Shown piece by piece: positions 45,952 to 57,800 of a stretch of DNA of 64,000 bases. A program made the translations under genes and the position numbers. Source of the DNA: Porphyra umbilicalis (Eukaryota; Rhodophyta; Bangiophyceae; Bangiales; Bangiaceae); assembly GCA_002049455.2 (NCBI GenBank), contig KV918762.1, positions 248,001 to 312,000 of the forward strand, in the 5' to 3' direction. The notes under the pieces were generated by a model. That model had not been told where the DNA came from, did no database searches, and saw only the letters and a list, made by a program, of their open reading frames with translations. Positions within the stretch are counted from its first letter, which is position 1, and each line of letters opens with the position of its first letter.

Positions 45952-46020
45952 CGTTGGCCCTGGGGCCAACGAGTTGCCAACGGAGCCTCCGTTGGCAACT
46001 CGTTGGCCCTGGGGCCAACG
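45952..46020. repeat. 69-bp near-perfect palindrome
   Basis: Centred at 45,986, the two halves are reverse complements apart from two positions. Each half itself contains the smaller palindrome TTGGCCCTGGGGCCAA, giving a nested structure of GTTGGC/GCCAAC motifs. It lies 82 bases beyond copy 4 of the Helitron2-like family. No transposon ends were recognised around it. Confidence 0.85.
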
Positions 46021-46199
46021 GGTCCTGTGCTCTGATTGGCCCATCGTGGTTTCACGGGGTTAAATGAGTGACATGTGGCAGTTCATATTGTCCTGAGATG
46101 GCCCGATTTATCATATTTTTGTTTCGACAGCTACCCACGGATGGAATATGGTAGCTCTCGGATCTGAGCGGCTGCCTGTCAGCTCGGCCCAATGGTCCG

Positions 46200-48880
46200 G
46201 ATCGTTGGAGCGTGTCACGTATCAATCATGCGGTGGCGCGTGGCCGAACGGTGTTTCGGGCCCATCAGACACGCGGCGCGTTGACACAGACACTGCGAAA
46301 ACAAGAGGATCGGCGAGGTGAGGGGGCAGACGAGGCGGGGCTGCGCCGAGCAGCCCCGCGTCAGGCCCTCTTCAGGCTGCGACGCGGCCGCTCAGGCCGC
46401 CACGCGTGCCCGCGTGGCGGCCGTGGCCAGCGCCGGTGCGCTCCACCCCCCTCCCTCCCGCACCGCACGGCAGTGGCGGTGGCCCACGGCAGTGCCCACG
46501 GCCGCCCTGACCACGGCCGGCACCGCACCAGCGACCCCTGCACGCCGACTGCCGCCGCCCCCACCCCACCCACCGCAACCCCGGCCGTCCTGGCCGCCCC
46601 ATTGCCGTCGGCCGCGCCACCCCTGGCTGCCACCGCCCTCGCGGCTGCCAGTCGTCGCCGGCCCCGCCGCCCCCGAGACCGCCGCCCCCCTCTCCGCCAC
46701 CGACGTCGGCCTCCGCCCCCCGCTCCCCCGCCGCCGTCCGCGGCCGCCACCACCGCAGCCCTCACCGCCGCCGCCGCCATGCGCCGGACGCTCTTCCCCC
46801 GCCGCCCCCGCCGCCGTCGACCGCCACTGCTGGTGTCCGCCGCCGTCGCCCCAGCTGACCCTGCTGCCGTCGCCGTTGTGGGCCGCCCCCGCCTCCCCTG
46901 CCCATGCCGACTGCTGCCGTCGCCTCTCCCGCCGACGTCGTCCCTGCGCCCGCCACTGTCGGCCGCCGGCGCCGTCTGCCGCTGGCCCTCCTCCCCGGTC
47001 CCTGCCGTTGACGATGGCCGCCCCGGCCATCGCCGCCCCAGCCACCGCCGCCGACCGCCGCCGCCCCCGTCCTGACCGTCGCCGCTCGCCCCCCCCGCCG
47101 CCGCCTTCGACAGCCGCCCCCGCCGTCGCCGCCCCGCGCGAAATCGCCTTCGTCTGCCGCCCCCGCTGTCGACGCCCCCCCCGCCGCCGCCGTTCGCAGC
47201 CGCCACGCCCGCCGCCCTCACGGCCGCCACCGCCAGCCACCGGCCACCGCTCCCCCGCCGCCCCCGCCACCGTCGGCCGCCACTGCCGGTGTCCGCCGCC
47301 GCCGCCCCAGCTGACCCTGCTGCCGTCGCCGTTGTGGGCCGCCCCCGCCTCCCCTGCCCATGCCTCCTGCTGCCGCCACCCCTCTTGCCGGCGCCGTCCC
47401 CGCTCCCTCCGCTGTCGACCGCCGGCGCCGCGGCTCCGACGCCCGCGTCTTCAGTTGGCCCCCCCACTGCTGCCCCCACCACCGCCCCTTCCGTCGCTGC
47501 CTTCCCTACCGCTGCCGACCGCTGCCGCTGCCGCCCCCGACGACCTCCGCTTGGGCCGACAGCCGTCCGCGCCGCAGCCCCAGTCCCCGCCGTTGGCGAC
47601 GGCCGCCGCCGCCGTCGCCGCGCCCGCCGCCGCCCCCGCTGCGGCCTCTGACCGCCGCAATCGCCTCCCTCCGCCGCCCCCGCTGGCGCCGCCCCCCCCG
47701 CCGCCGTCGACTGCCGCCGCCACGACCCCCTCCGACCGCCGGCCCCGTCGATCGCCAACCCCTCCCCCGCCCCCGTCTCCGTCGTCGCCGCTCCCAAAAC
47801 CGCCGCCGTCGCCGCCGACGGCGAACACCGCGGCCGGCTCCGCCACAGCGGCCCCCACCCCCCCAGCCGCCGCTGACCGAGCTGCCTTCGGCTGCCGCCG
47901 CCCTACCGCCGCTCCTGCCGTCGCCGCCCGCACGCTCCCGCTGACAGACGCCCCCACGTTCTCCGCCACCTCCGCCACCGCCGACGGCCGAACCCGCCGT
48001 CTCTGCCTCCCCCGCCGCCGCCAACCGCCGTCCCCGCCGTCGCTGCTCCAGCCGAACGCCGCCCCCGACGCCGCCTCCGTCCAATCCTGGGCCGTCCGCG
48101 CCCCGCGCCGCCACCGACAGCCTCCCCGGCAGTCGCAGCCCCCCCCGCCGACGCCGACCACCGACCCCGCCGTCGCCGCCCCTGCGACCACCGCGTACCG
48201 CCACCATCGTTGACAGCCGCCCCCGTCTCTGCGGCCCCCGCCGCCGTCGCCGGCCACCACCCTCACCGCCCCAGCAGTTGCCTTCGCCCGCCACCGCCCT
48301 CGCCGCCCCCGCCGACTCAGCCGTGCGCCGCCCCCCCCTTGGCTACCGCAGCCCCCTACGTCCCCGCCGCCACAGGCCACCGCCGCTGCTCACCCCGACA
48401 GTCTACCGCCATCGGCCACCGCCCCCCAAGCTGCTGCCGCCGCCGCCTCAGCTGCGGCCGCTGTCGCCCCCCCAGCCGCCGTCGCCCCCGCCGACGTCCT
48501 CCGCCAACGCGTCCGTCGCCAACGCCGTGGCCGCCGGGTTAGGCCGCCGCTCTCGCCGCAGCGGCCCTCTCCGCCCCAGACGCCGTTCGTCGCGGTGCTC
48601 GCCACCGCCCCCACCTTCGTGTGCCGCCCGCGCTGGTCCACAGCTCTCGTCGCCGTGCACTGCCAGCCCGTCCCGCCGCCCCCGTCCCTCGCGACCCCCT
48701 CCGCCGCAAAGGGCGCCCGCGCTGCGTCGTGCGCCGCCCTCACCCGCCGCCTCCACTGCCCCCAGCGCCCTGTCCCGCCAAACCCACCGCCAGCGCCGCC
48801 GTCTTTGGCCGCCCTCGCCCTCCGCACGGCTACCCCCTCTAGTGTCCTGCTCTGTGCGGCGGCTGCCGCTGTAGCATCTG
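46200..48880. other. 2.7 kb CCG/GCC-rich low-complexity block
   Basis: Nearly the whole block is built from CCG, GCC, CGC and CCC triplets. Because TAA/TAG/TGA are rare in such DNA, frames of up to 631 codons (plus, 46,318-48,213) and 478 codons (minus, 46,361-47,797) are open at the same time, all encoding Pro/Arg/Ala or Gly/Arg/Ala runs without a domain. An internal imperfect duplication is visible: about 55 bases from 46,852 (AGCTGACCCTGCTGCCGTCG) recur at about 47,309, with similarity extending upstream. This implies expansion by unequal duplication. I do not call a gene. Confidence 0.6.
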
Positions 48881-48998
48881 CAGAGTCAACGTACGGCGGC
48901 AGCCCCCTCGAACTTATTGTATTTTTCAAAATCCCACCACACCGCTCGAGCTTGCGCAGTGGAGTTGCTCACTTTAGAACACTCGCAGATATAAACAA

Positions 48999-49712
48999 TT
49001 CCCTGGCCTTTGGGACAGAGTGCTCTCAAAGTGTAGTGATGCACACATATACTTAGATCAAGGGACTTGCTCTTCGTTTCAGAGGTCGCAGCCTGCTTTC
49101 GTGTCCTCAGGGATCTGAGGGCGTGTCAGTGTTGGAAGGGTCGCGATGACGCTAAAAACGAATGGAGTTACGTGGCTGAGAAGGACTATCCTGCCACAGG
49201 GGTCACTGGGCCCGGACAGAGCCTGCCCACGTGCCCCCTCTACCGCCCCGAGTTGCGCGTGGTGACCGCGCGCAGCGACTTCCGGGGCCTGACGCGCCCA
49301 CGATGACCCGCGGGTGATCGTGCCTGCGCGCCGTCTTCTGTTGCGGCGGCGCGTCGGCGGTTGCTGACGCCATCTAGCGGCGCGGTTACAGGCGCCTCGT
49401 CGCGCGGCGATCAGTCCCACCCGCCCGCCCGCAGGCCGTGTCGGCCGCCGTGGCCGCCGTGCGCAGGTGCGCTGCGCGGCGGAGTGACGGCCTCGCCCGT
49501 GGGCGCCGCGCCACGCCGGCGGGCCGCCGCCGCTGCGGTGGCGGAGGCGGCACCCCTTTCCTCGCCCGACGCCCCCCCCACCACGGCAATGTGGCTGTAC
49601 GTGCCCCCGTGCGCGCTCGCGGCCATAGAACCGGCCGGCGTGCCCGGTGTCATTGCGTCGCCAAGCGCGCCACCGCCCTGAAGGCCAGGGTATTGCACGC
49701 ACGTGCCTGGAA
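48999..49712 (+). mobile_element. Helitron2-like non-autonomous element, copy 5
   Basis: Complete plus-strand copy with the family's start (TTCCCTGGCC), a hairpin with two changes (CCTTTGGGACAGAG), displaced complement (CTGAAGGCCAGGGTATT) and hairpin tail (GCACGCACGTGCCTGGAA). It sits at the right edge of the CCG-rich block, 14 kb from copy 6 and 3 kb from copy 4. T precedes TCCC and T follows GGAA. Confidence 0.8.
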
Positions 49713-52649
49713 TATCAACTGCGCCAGAACCTGCAGTCTTGGCCAATGACATGTCCGGAAACGGGCAGAGGACAACGCAAATAATGTTCTGCTCTGAGCG
49801 TTTTGACATCAAGGTCAGCAAATTTTCATGCAACAGCAATACCCCACACAGCAAGTGCGCTACAGGGGGATTTGTGGCACAGAGGGGACACGGCCGGCTG
49901 CCTCCGAGGGGCAAAGACCGGTGGCCGCCATGACTAGAAACGGTAATGTGGTGATGAGGCACCCAGCCCGCGTGCACGTGTGGTGGCGACGACTGGAGGC
50001 AACCACCGCCGCGTGCTGTCCACCGTGCGCGGGGGTCCGCCGCCCGCTGCCGGGGGCTCCGGGCAGTACCCCGGCCGCCAGGTCGCTTCTGTGTCGTTGC
50101 GGAGGGGGGAGGAACCGGGGGGGAGGGTTGCGCGGGGCCGGTCGGGGGGCGGCGCTGGAAGGCCAGGGGGGAGGGTGCGCTTGTCGCTAGCCGGTAGGTG
50201 CGCCTTGCTGCTGCCGATTGGTGGGGGTGCGCCGGGGTGGACCTGGGGCAGAGTTAGGGATCCAGGTGGGGCAGAGGCGGGGTTGGTCGTGGGATGGTGG
50301 CGTGGTTAGAGGTGCGGCCGGGGTCGGGCTGGAGGTGGGGCTTGGTTGAGGTTGGCGTCCCAGCCTGTGGTCAGCTATCACATGCGACGGGGCAGCACGC
50401 GAACACCAACAACAACGCTCACGCGTTGGCGACCCAGTGGACGGTTCTAAAGTGAGCCTGCTGCCTGGGCTGTCAACGCTTCCACTCTCGCACTTGCCAT
50501 CAGTGCCAACAATAGCAGGAGGCAACAACACAAGTGAACAAACACGCACTCAGAAGTGCCTAGATCTCGGTCACTGCCCTCTATCGACCCTTTCTGGCCC
50601 AGCCTTGGCCTTCTCGGGACAGCACAGCCTGGAGACAGGGCGTGCCGGCGCCTTGAAAATCGTTCTCTTCAGCTTAAGAGCATTGTTAACAATGAGATGC
50701 TATCCCTATATTCAAGCCACGTTGCACAACGTGTCCCATTAAGCACCTGAAGTCCGACGTAACACTGTTGCATTCGGCAGGGGATAAGTCCAGTACTTAT
50801 GCCCCTGCCGGGACTTGCGCCCGTCTCTCTGTACTTCGGATTGCGGCCTGTGGGACGGCTGTCCCTCCCTAAGTAGCCCTCCCTATTCGGGCCAGGGGTT
50901 ACTCTTTCGTCTATCCTTTTCGTCTGTTTTCGTCTTGTTATTACGGCGCCGGCCTTGCCCCGCGCCGCCCCGTCTTGCTCGCCATCTATGTCTAGGCGTC
51001 CCTCTCGAGTCCTTGCCTTTGAGCGCCTTTGCGCCGTCTGGGTCCTCTCGGTAGGTTGACCCTTTAGGTCCTTCTCTTTTGTACTGTCAGTGTGGTTCTA
51101 GGGTATTTGTTCGCGCCTTCTTTGTTGCCACAAACACCACTTTTTAGACGAAGAAGCCCTTTTTTTGTTCGGGCCATGGAGATCGAACTACCTACTTGAT
51201 TCTGGCTTCCGCTGACCAAGAATAGCTGTGCGGCTATCGCTTTTCTATTTCGAGTCGGAATAGCTTTTAGGATAGCCGAGGCTATCCTACGGGGGCCTCG
51301 GATTGACCCATGTGATGGATCAACGACCCGCTTCACAGCAAATAGTAGCACGTGGCTGAAACGTGTGCGCCACGTCTGCAAGATTGACTGCCAGTTTCTT
51401 CTGGGCAGAGGTGGTGGGAACGTCCGCAAGAGCTGTCGTACATGGCAATGGTCCTACAGTGACGTCCTTCTAGGCGTGGTCGTCATCAAGCGCTGCACAT
51501 TTTGACCTGTTTCTTTGTCCGTCTGCCGACGAGCGTTCTCTGCGCCTTCGTTATGGTTGATACGGCTGCTCACCACAGTTGTCATCTGCCGCTGCAGTGA
51601 ATCAAGTCCTGGCAGAAAATATCGTCTTTATCGGGCCCAGACAAGGCCTGGTGTAAGGAAACCTGCAGGTACTTAGGCTCATGACAGCACAGCAGCCAAC
51701 CGCTGTCGTACATGTGGCTGTCTAAGGACGCGGACTTGGTTCTAGAATGGAATAGCCGATAGCGATAGCCTGAGTTGTTGGTAATGCTCTAAGGTGGCAT
51801 GCACACGGTCGAGGGTGACACGCACACGGCTCTCGGGCCACCCGCTGGCGCGATTCGACAGGCCACTGTGGCCGCTGGCGACGGTTCGACCGGCATGATT
51901 CAGGCTCCAACACCTTTCACAGCCTGAGGCGGTGCGACCGCAACACACGTCACGCACTCGAGCGGATTCGATCCGAATTGGTACCGAAAGGCCTCCACGT
52001 GTCTCGCTAGATTGCCTTGATTTGGGCGGTTTGGGCTCTGTTTACACGCGTTCCGTGACATGTTCGGCACGTACAGTCGTTCCACCAAAAACGTAGCACA
52101 CCCGCGGGACCAATAGTTCCATCGACATCTCACATGTGCCTCTTTTGCTCTCCAATGCTATCTTTTTTAGACATGCGCTGTTGAAACTCCCTCGAACATG
52201 ACCAATCCACGATTACAGCGGAGGCGCGGAGGGCCTGAGGGACCTTCTCAAGAGGGGCATGGGCTTACTGAAACAATATTTCCGAGACAGCTGAAGCTGC
52301 ACCGGATTTCGGAACTCATGGCAGGTCCATTACACGCGTGGCGCGAGAATGTTGCCCACGTTCACACGTGTCGGGCACTATCACGCATGGCAACTAATTG
52401 TTCCCTCGTCAGATCCTCCGGCCCTGCACTCTCATTGGCGCGGAAGTCCACAAGGCACTGCCCACATTCTCGATGATGTGGTGGACCAATGATAGAGCGC
52501 CAGAGTGCCTCTATTGAGAACGAACCCTGCACTAGATGCCTCACTTGTTACCGGCTCACACGCAGCGGGAACGCACTTTACGACTGAATGGAGTTGTTCC
52601 GTTGGAAGCCGTCGCCTGTTTTCGAAATGGGCTCATCACACGCGAGCTG
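49713..52649. other. No recognised gene
   Basis: G-rich low complexity occupies about 50,020-50,350. From 50,750 to 51,480 there is a CT-rich zone followed by sequence with small AGGATAGCC-type palindromes (for example TAGGATAGCCGAGGCTATCCTA around 51,270). The remaining sequence has ordinary composition and no frame longer than about 120 codons. I recognise no protein, RNA gene or transposon end apart from the hairpin listed separately. Confidence 0.4.
50775..50810. repeat. Hairpin, 15-bp stem with one bulge
   Basis: CGGCAGGGGATAAGT (50,775-50,789) pairs with ACTTATGCCCCTGCCG (50,795-50,810), leaving one unpaired G and a 5-base loop. No T run follows and no coding region is adjacent, so a role is not evident. 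Confidence 0.7.
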
Positions 52650-54875
52650 GACTGACACACGAGGCAGCAAAAAACAGCAAGGACTTCTCGAGGGCCTTCA
52701 CTGGCCCCCCACGTCGGGGTGCCAGGCCCGTCGACCAATTTCGCTGTTCCGCCCGTGGCGCGCATGCCAGGCGTCACACGTCCAGTGTCAATGATCAGAG
52801 CGCGTCCCCGGGCGTGTCGCCCACTTCGGCTGACAGCCCAGTGCGAGCAGGACAGAGACCAGTAGATCTCGTCCTCCGCGCCATTTCAAACCGCTGGCAA
52901 GTCCATTGCGAACTCATAGGGAATCGCAGCATCTTTTGACCCTATTTTGACCCTGAACGATGGCCCGACGGTCCAGATCACAGGCCCATTCTGGGTCGGT
53001 CGAGGTCACATGATCGAATTTGTGACGGTCAGAACCAGGCCCCACCAAGGGTATCAGATTTGGCCACGAGTACGGTACTCGGCTCTGATCCAGCCACTGA
53101 GTATTTGCTGACAGTGTGAAGGACTTTCAGCCGTTCGAGTATGAGTATCTCCAGAACCTGACAGAGCGGGTATCAAGGGTATATACCCGCGACATTATGG
53201 GCTGTCGGTATCCAATTTTCATATTTGCGCGGATATGCGTATACCTTTCGCTGGAACTAAATTCCAGATCCTGCAGGTAGCTGTTGATTTCGGAACGTAT
53301 ATTTTAGATTTCGTGACGTACTTATTTGTCAGGCGGCTCACGTGGTGACGGCGCCGCACTGCGGGACGCTGTCAAGGGTATCGGCTTCTGCAGAATTGAG
53401 AATACGAGTAGTACTCTCGGATACCCTTGGTCATTCGATGTTGCGAGTATCTGGCCACGTCCCATTCGCGAATATGAGTATGGGCGACGCGTCGAAATAT
53501 CTCACGGGTACGAGTATATACCCGAAAAAAATACTCGGGTGATACCCTTGACGAAATACTCTTGGTGAGGCCTGGTCAGAACGCAGATGTCGACCGGACG
53601 CCGGCGTCGTCGATTCGGACCACGTCGCCGCCGCGATCCGCAGCCCCCCCACCCCCCCCCTCACCGCCGACGTCGCCGTCGCCGCGGCTGCGACCGAGGC
53701 GTCCCCCCCACCCCCCCCCCTGCCGCCCCACGCTCCCCCCCGCCCCCCCCCCCCCCCTCCTGTTCCAATCACTTCTGTTTCTCGTCTCGTCTTGCATTCG
53801 TTTTTCTTGCTTTCTTTTTCGTGGGTCATCTGCCTTGTTATTTGAGCTGTTCCTTCGTGTCGTAGGTAAAAACACACGCCGCTCCTGTTCTTTTTTGTCT
53901 TGGTCACTTTTGTGCTCTGCGGGACTGAGCTTGCGGTCGCTGCAGTTTTTTGCACTTCTTTACTGTCGGCATCAGTTCTTCTCGCCCGTCCACAGTGCGT
54001 AAAATGCTGCTTCAAGTCGTGGAGGGAGAAGCCGCCTCGAACTCAGAGTGCACAAACCCACCGCCGTGACCTTTATTCCCCCTTCAAAAAAAAAAAACAC
54101 AACGCAAGAAAGCCACCGCCGGTGATCAGCACCAACAAGGGAGCTTGACGAGGGCGGCAGTGGTAGAAACGACAAGAAAAAAGAACAGCATGTGTTTATC
54201 TCAACGACACAGAGGGAATGCCCAAAAAACAAGGCAGATGACCCACGAAAAAGAAAGCAAGAAAAACGAATGCAAGACGAGACGAGAAACAGAAGTGATT
54301 GGAACAGGAGGGGGGGGGGGGGGGCGGGGGGGAGCGTGGGGCGGCAGGGGGGGGGGGTGGGGGGGACGCCTCGGTCGCAGCCGCGGCGACGGCGACGTCG
54401 GCGGTGAGGGGGGGGGTGGGGGGGCTGCGGATCGCGGCGGCGACGTGGTCCGAATCGACGACGCCGGCGTCCGGTCGACATCTGCGTTCTGACCGTCACA
54501 AATTCGATCATGTGACCTCGACCGACCCAGAATGGGCCTGTGATCTGGACCGTCGGGCCATCGTTCAGGGTCAAAATAGGGTCAAAAGATGCTGCGATTC
54601 CCTATGAGTTCGCAATGGACTTGCCAGCGGTTTGAAATGGCGCGGAGGACGAGATCTACTGGTCTCTGTCCTGCTCGCACTGGGCTGTCAGCCGAAGTGG
54701 GCGACACGCCCGGGGCCGCGCTCTGATCATTGACACTGGACGTGTGACACCTGGCACGCGCGTCACGGGCGGAACAGCGACATTGGTCTACGGGCCTGGC
54801 ACCCCGACGTGGGGGGCTAGTGAAGGCCCTGAAAAGCTCTTCGATGTCATGCGTTGCCGTGTGTGATGGAGCACC
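52650..54875. repeat. Large foldback (inverted repeat, arms ~0.72 kb)
   Basis: The sequence from about 52,650 to 53,905, minus the insertion at 53,037-53,573, returns in reverse complement from about 54,875 to 54,140, around a loop of about 235 bases. Landmarks pair across the arms: GGCCTTCACTGGCCCCCC with its complement near 54,820, the GGTCAGAACGCAGATGTCGA site, and the long C tract near 53,710-53,760 with a matching G tract near 54,310-54,360. Similarity is high in the inner arms and lower at the outer ends. Arms and loop contain no recognisable transposase. It could be a foldback transposon or an inverted duplication. Confidence 0.8.
53037..53573. mobile_element. Mutator-like (MULE) non-autonomous element, 9-10 bp TSD
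   Basis: The terminal repeats are AGGCCCCACCAAGGGTAT on the left and, inverted, AGGCCTCACCAAGAGTAT on the right. GGTCAGAAC is duplicated at 53,027-53,035 and 53,574-53,582; a tenth base may belong (C on the left, G on the right). The uninterrupted site is present in the other arm of the foldback (GGTCAGAACG read on the minus strand near 54,495). A duplication of 9-10 bases indicates the Mutator superfamily. The 537-base interior has no transposase but many GAGTAT / GGGTATA motifs, including GGGTATATACCC near 53,180 and 53,515, possibly subterminal binding sites. Confidence 0.8.
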
Positions 54876-57800
54876 CAAAATCTATTGAGCACAGAAGTGG
54901 GTTTGAGGGTTTTTCTGGGACACGTGACTTACTTTTAGGCGCGCTTGCAAGAAACCAGGAACATATTGGACGCACTTTCGATGTCGGCCGAGTGCTAGGT
55001 TTTTTGTGGAACGACTGTACTCGACGGACGCCTCTTCATTTCGATACTTGCGACGACGCTGATACGTGTCCTTCGTTGGCAACCACCGACTGCGGCCAAC
55101 AACGTCGAGGCCAACGTCGCTCAGATCTTCGAAAAGTAGCCCACTTTTGTTTACCCATTACATTGCCCGTTGGCAACGCGTTGGCCCGTTGGCAACTGAC
55201 CACTCGCAGGGCCACACGTAGCGGTTTCATTTCACCGTTTCAGACGGTTGGCCCGACATTGGTGGGAATGCTCTCAGTCGGGTGAAGCCGTGGTTTGTCG
55301 ACTTGCTCGTCACGGAGTCGAGGTCTGCGGCCCACGCTGGTGGTGGTGCGGTACCTCGTGTTCATCTCTCCCACGTTCACTCGGTCTTCTCCGCGGCCTA
55401 CGCCTTCCACGGGACCTCACTGCCGAGTGGGGTATAGAGCGGGTTGTGCCTTTGATATGCTGTTTGGAGAGCTGCGTGCCGTGCGCTTTCGTCTCCGAAT
55501 CACTTGTTTTTCTCTGTTAGCAAGACGCTTTCGTGCAAAGGCGCACTGACGCGTTGCCTGCGGCCTTTTTTCCCGCCGACCCATGGTCGGGCGGGAGGTA
55601 GCGCGCCACCTTGCCGGCCCACTCCGCACGAGAAGCCGCCAACCCGTTGAAAGCCCCACGAAGACGTGGCGGCGGCGGGGAAGCACGAGGCCACGGAAAA
55701 GTAAAAGATGCCAACAAGCTACAACATACACCACACCCTGAGGATGTGCCACTACATTCTCCGAAAAGAGTATCCCTGCTTCCAGGCTCAGCAGCCCCCC
55801 CCCCCCCGACCAAACTCACCACGCCCCCCCCCTCCGCCTCCAGACTCGACAGGACTTGCCACCCCCCCAGCCATGAAGCTACCGTCTCCTGCGCCGGCGC
55901 GGTCAGCAACGTTAGAAGGCGATTCCCTAGCCCATTCTGTCGCCGGCGCGCGCCCGGAACGAAGAGTGGCAGCCTAGACACGCCCGCGGCCTAAGGTCGC
56001 CGCGACAATGCCGGGACGCGGGCGCCAGTCGAGAAGGGGGCCGCCGACGCGCGGCCGCGCCACGACTCCCAGTGCAGGGGCGGCAACGGCAGCGGAAACG
56101 CTGCGGCCGCGCCTGCAACTACCCGACGAAGCCCCTCGCCGCTGCAGCGACGAGATGCGGCGGCCAAATCCGTCGCGCGCCGACCGGCCGAACGAACGCG
56201 CCGCTGCGGAGGTGGGTGGCGCCGATGAATGCCACAACCGGCGCCACCGCCGTTGCCGACGCCCTTCGCGCCACCACCAGCCGCCACCGCCGCGCGTCTT
56301 CGATGTCGATGGACCAGGCAGGGTCCGTGGCTGTCCCGCCGCCGACGGTGCAATTCGAGCGGGCGGTACGTGGCGGAATTTGGCTGCGAAGCTCGACCGT
56401 GGGTCGGCGGCGTCACGGGTCAACGACGCCCGTGCGGTAGCGTGTCCCGCGGGTCGTCAGGGATGGCGGAGCATGGCGCTGTTTGGCGTGATGCAGATGG
56501 GCGGATGTATTAGTGCCTGCTGGACGGGTGCGGCGCGGGCATGGCACAAGCGGGTGGCTGTGCCTTGGTGCCTGCGGGACGGGCTCGGCGCAGGCAATCG
56601 GGAGCGCATGTGAGCATGTGAGGCTGGATGCGCGGGCGGGTGCACTGGTGTGGGTAAGACGAGAGGGGCGCCCTGAAGGGCGGTGACATTTTTTATGAGG
56701 AGAGTACGCCAGACAAAGCGATGGTGGGGGTCGTCGGTAGACACACCATCACTTTTTCTCACAGCCGCGGCTGCTGCGGTTGCCGACGCCGACGGCAGTC
56801 GGTCAAAAAGTGAATGGCAGGTTACGACGTCGTGCTACGCCACCCCGGCGCATGATGCCGCGCTCTGTGTTGCCGGCGATGGTCGAGGCGGACTTGGAGG
56901 GCGCGGCGCTACGGACACACCGCTGGACGCCAGCAGCGAGGTGCAGGGCAGCGAAGTGAAACGCGCCTTGTGCGGGCCGCCCTTCGCCGTACCAGTTGCA
57001 CCAGCGGCGGTGCAGGCCGGCGACGGCGGAGCCAGGGCCACGGTGCCGCCTGTACCGTCCACCACCGTACCCAGCGACGCTGATGACGAGACTGCCAGCG
57101 CTGCAGCGAGCGTCGTGCTGCCCATGACCATGCCATAAAACGTGGTTCGACTGTCTGCCGTGTTTTCCATTGCTTCCCGCCCAGAGACAGGAGCCTTAAC
57201 GGCACCCCATCGCAGGCTTGCAAGAGACAGCCGGCTCACTGGTTGGTTGGTGCGAGGGATATTTCGCGCATCGGCGACGGAGAGATGCAGCCCGCAAGCC
57301 CCACTCGCTGGGCCTTTGGCTGTGTCAATCGAGTTAGCGGGGTCTCCGGCCAAGGACGGCGGCTGAGCGACCTGAAGCGTGCCGCCGCTCACCACGAGCA
57401 CCATCTTATCAGTCGCTCTCAGAAAGACACGCTCTCAGTCAATTCATCGTGTACCTGGAAGAGTCGTAGTACAGTCCAAAGGGGGGGGCATGGCCCGTCG
57501 TTGTCGAATGGGCAGATGCGGTGTAGAGTCCTCAATCGCTGCGCAGTCAGTTCTACGGTGGTTTGGGGCATGCGAGCTCCTGCCGACCCAGGAAAACCAC
57601 GCGTTCTGACTTTTTCGTTTGAGCTCGGGTAGCCCTCTAGCAGAAATTGTGGCCCCCACAGCGACTCAAGTCTGTCTCGAACTCGAAGACAGGAAAGATC
57701 TGTGTGCAGCAGCTGCTCGGGTCCTCATGTCAGACAATTCTCCGCTGCTCAGTCCTGGCTGGCGCCCCCTCGCTAGAAAGTGGACATCTGTCACACATCA

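Noticed and set aside
45949-46022. 69-bp palindrome as a transposon with terminal repeats
   Set aside because: There is no interior and no duplicated flanking bases; it is reported only as a palindrome.
46318-48213. 631-codon Pro/Arg-rich protein
   Set aside because: Comparable frames are open on the opposite strand; composition alone explains the lack of stops.
51160-51230. tRNA gene suggested by a GAGATCGAAC segment
   Set aside because: No cloverleaf arms or matching D-loop could be drawn around it.
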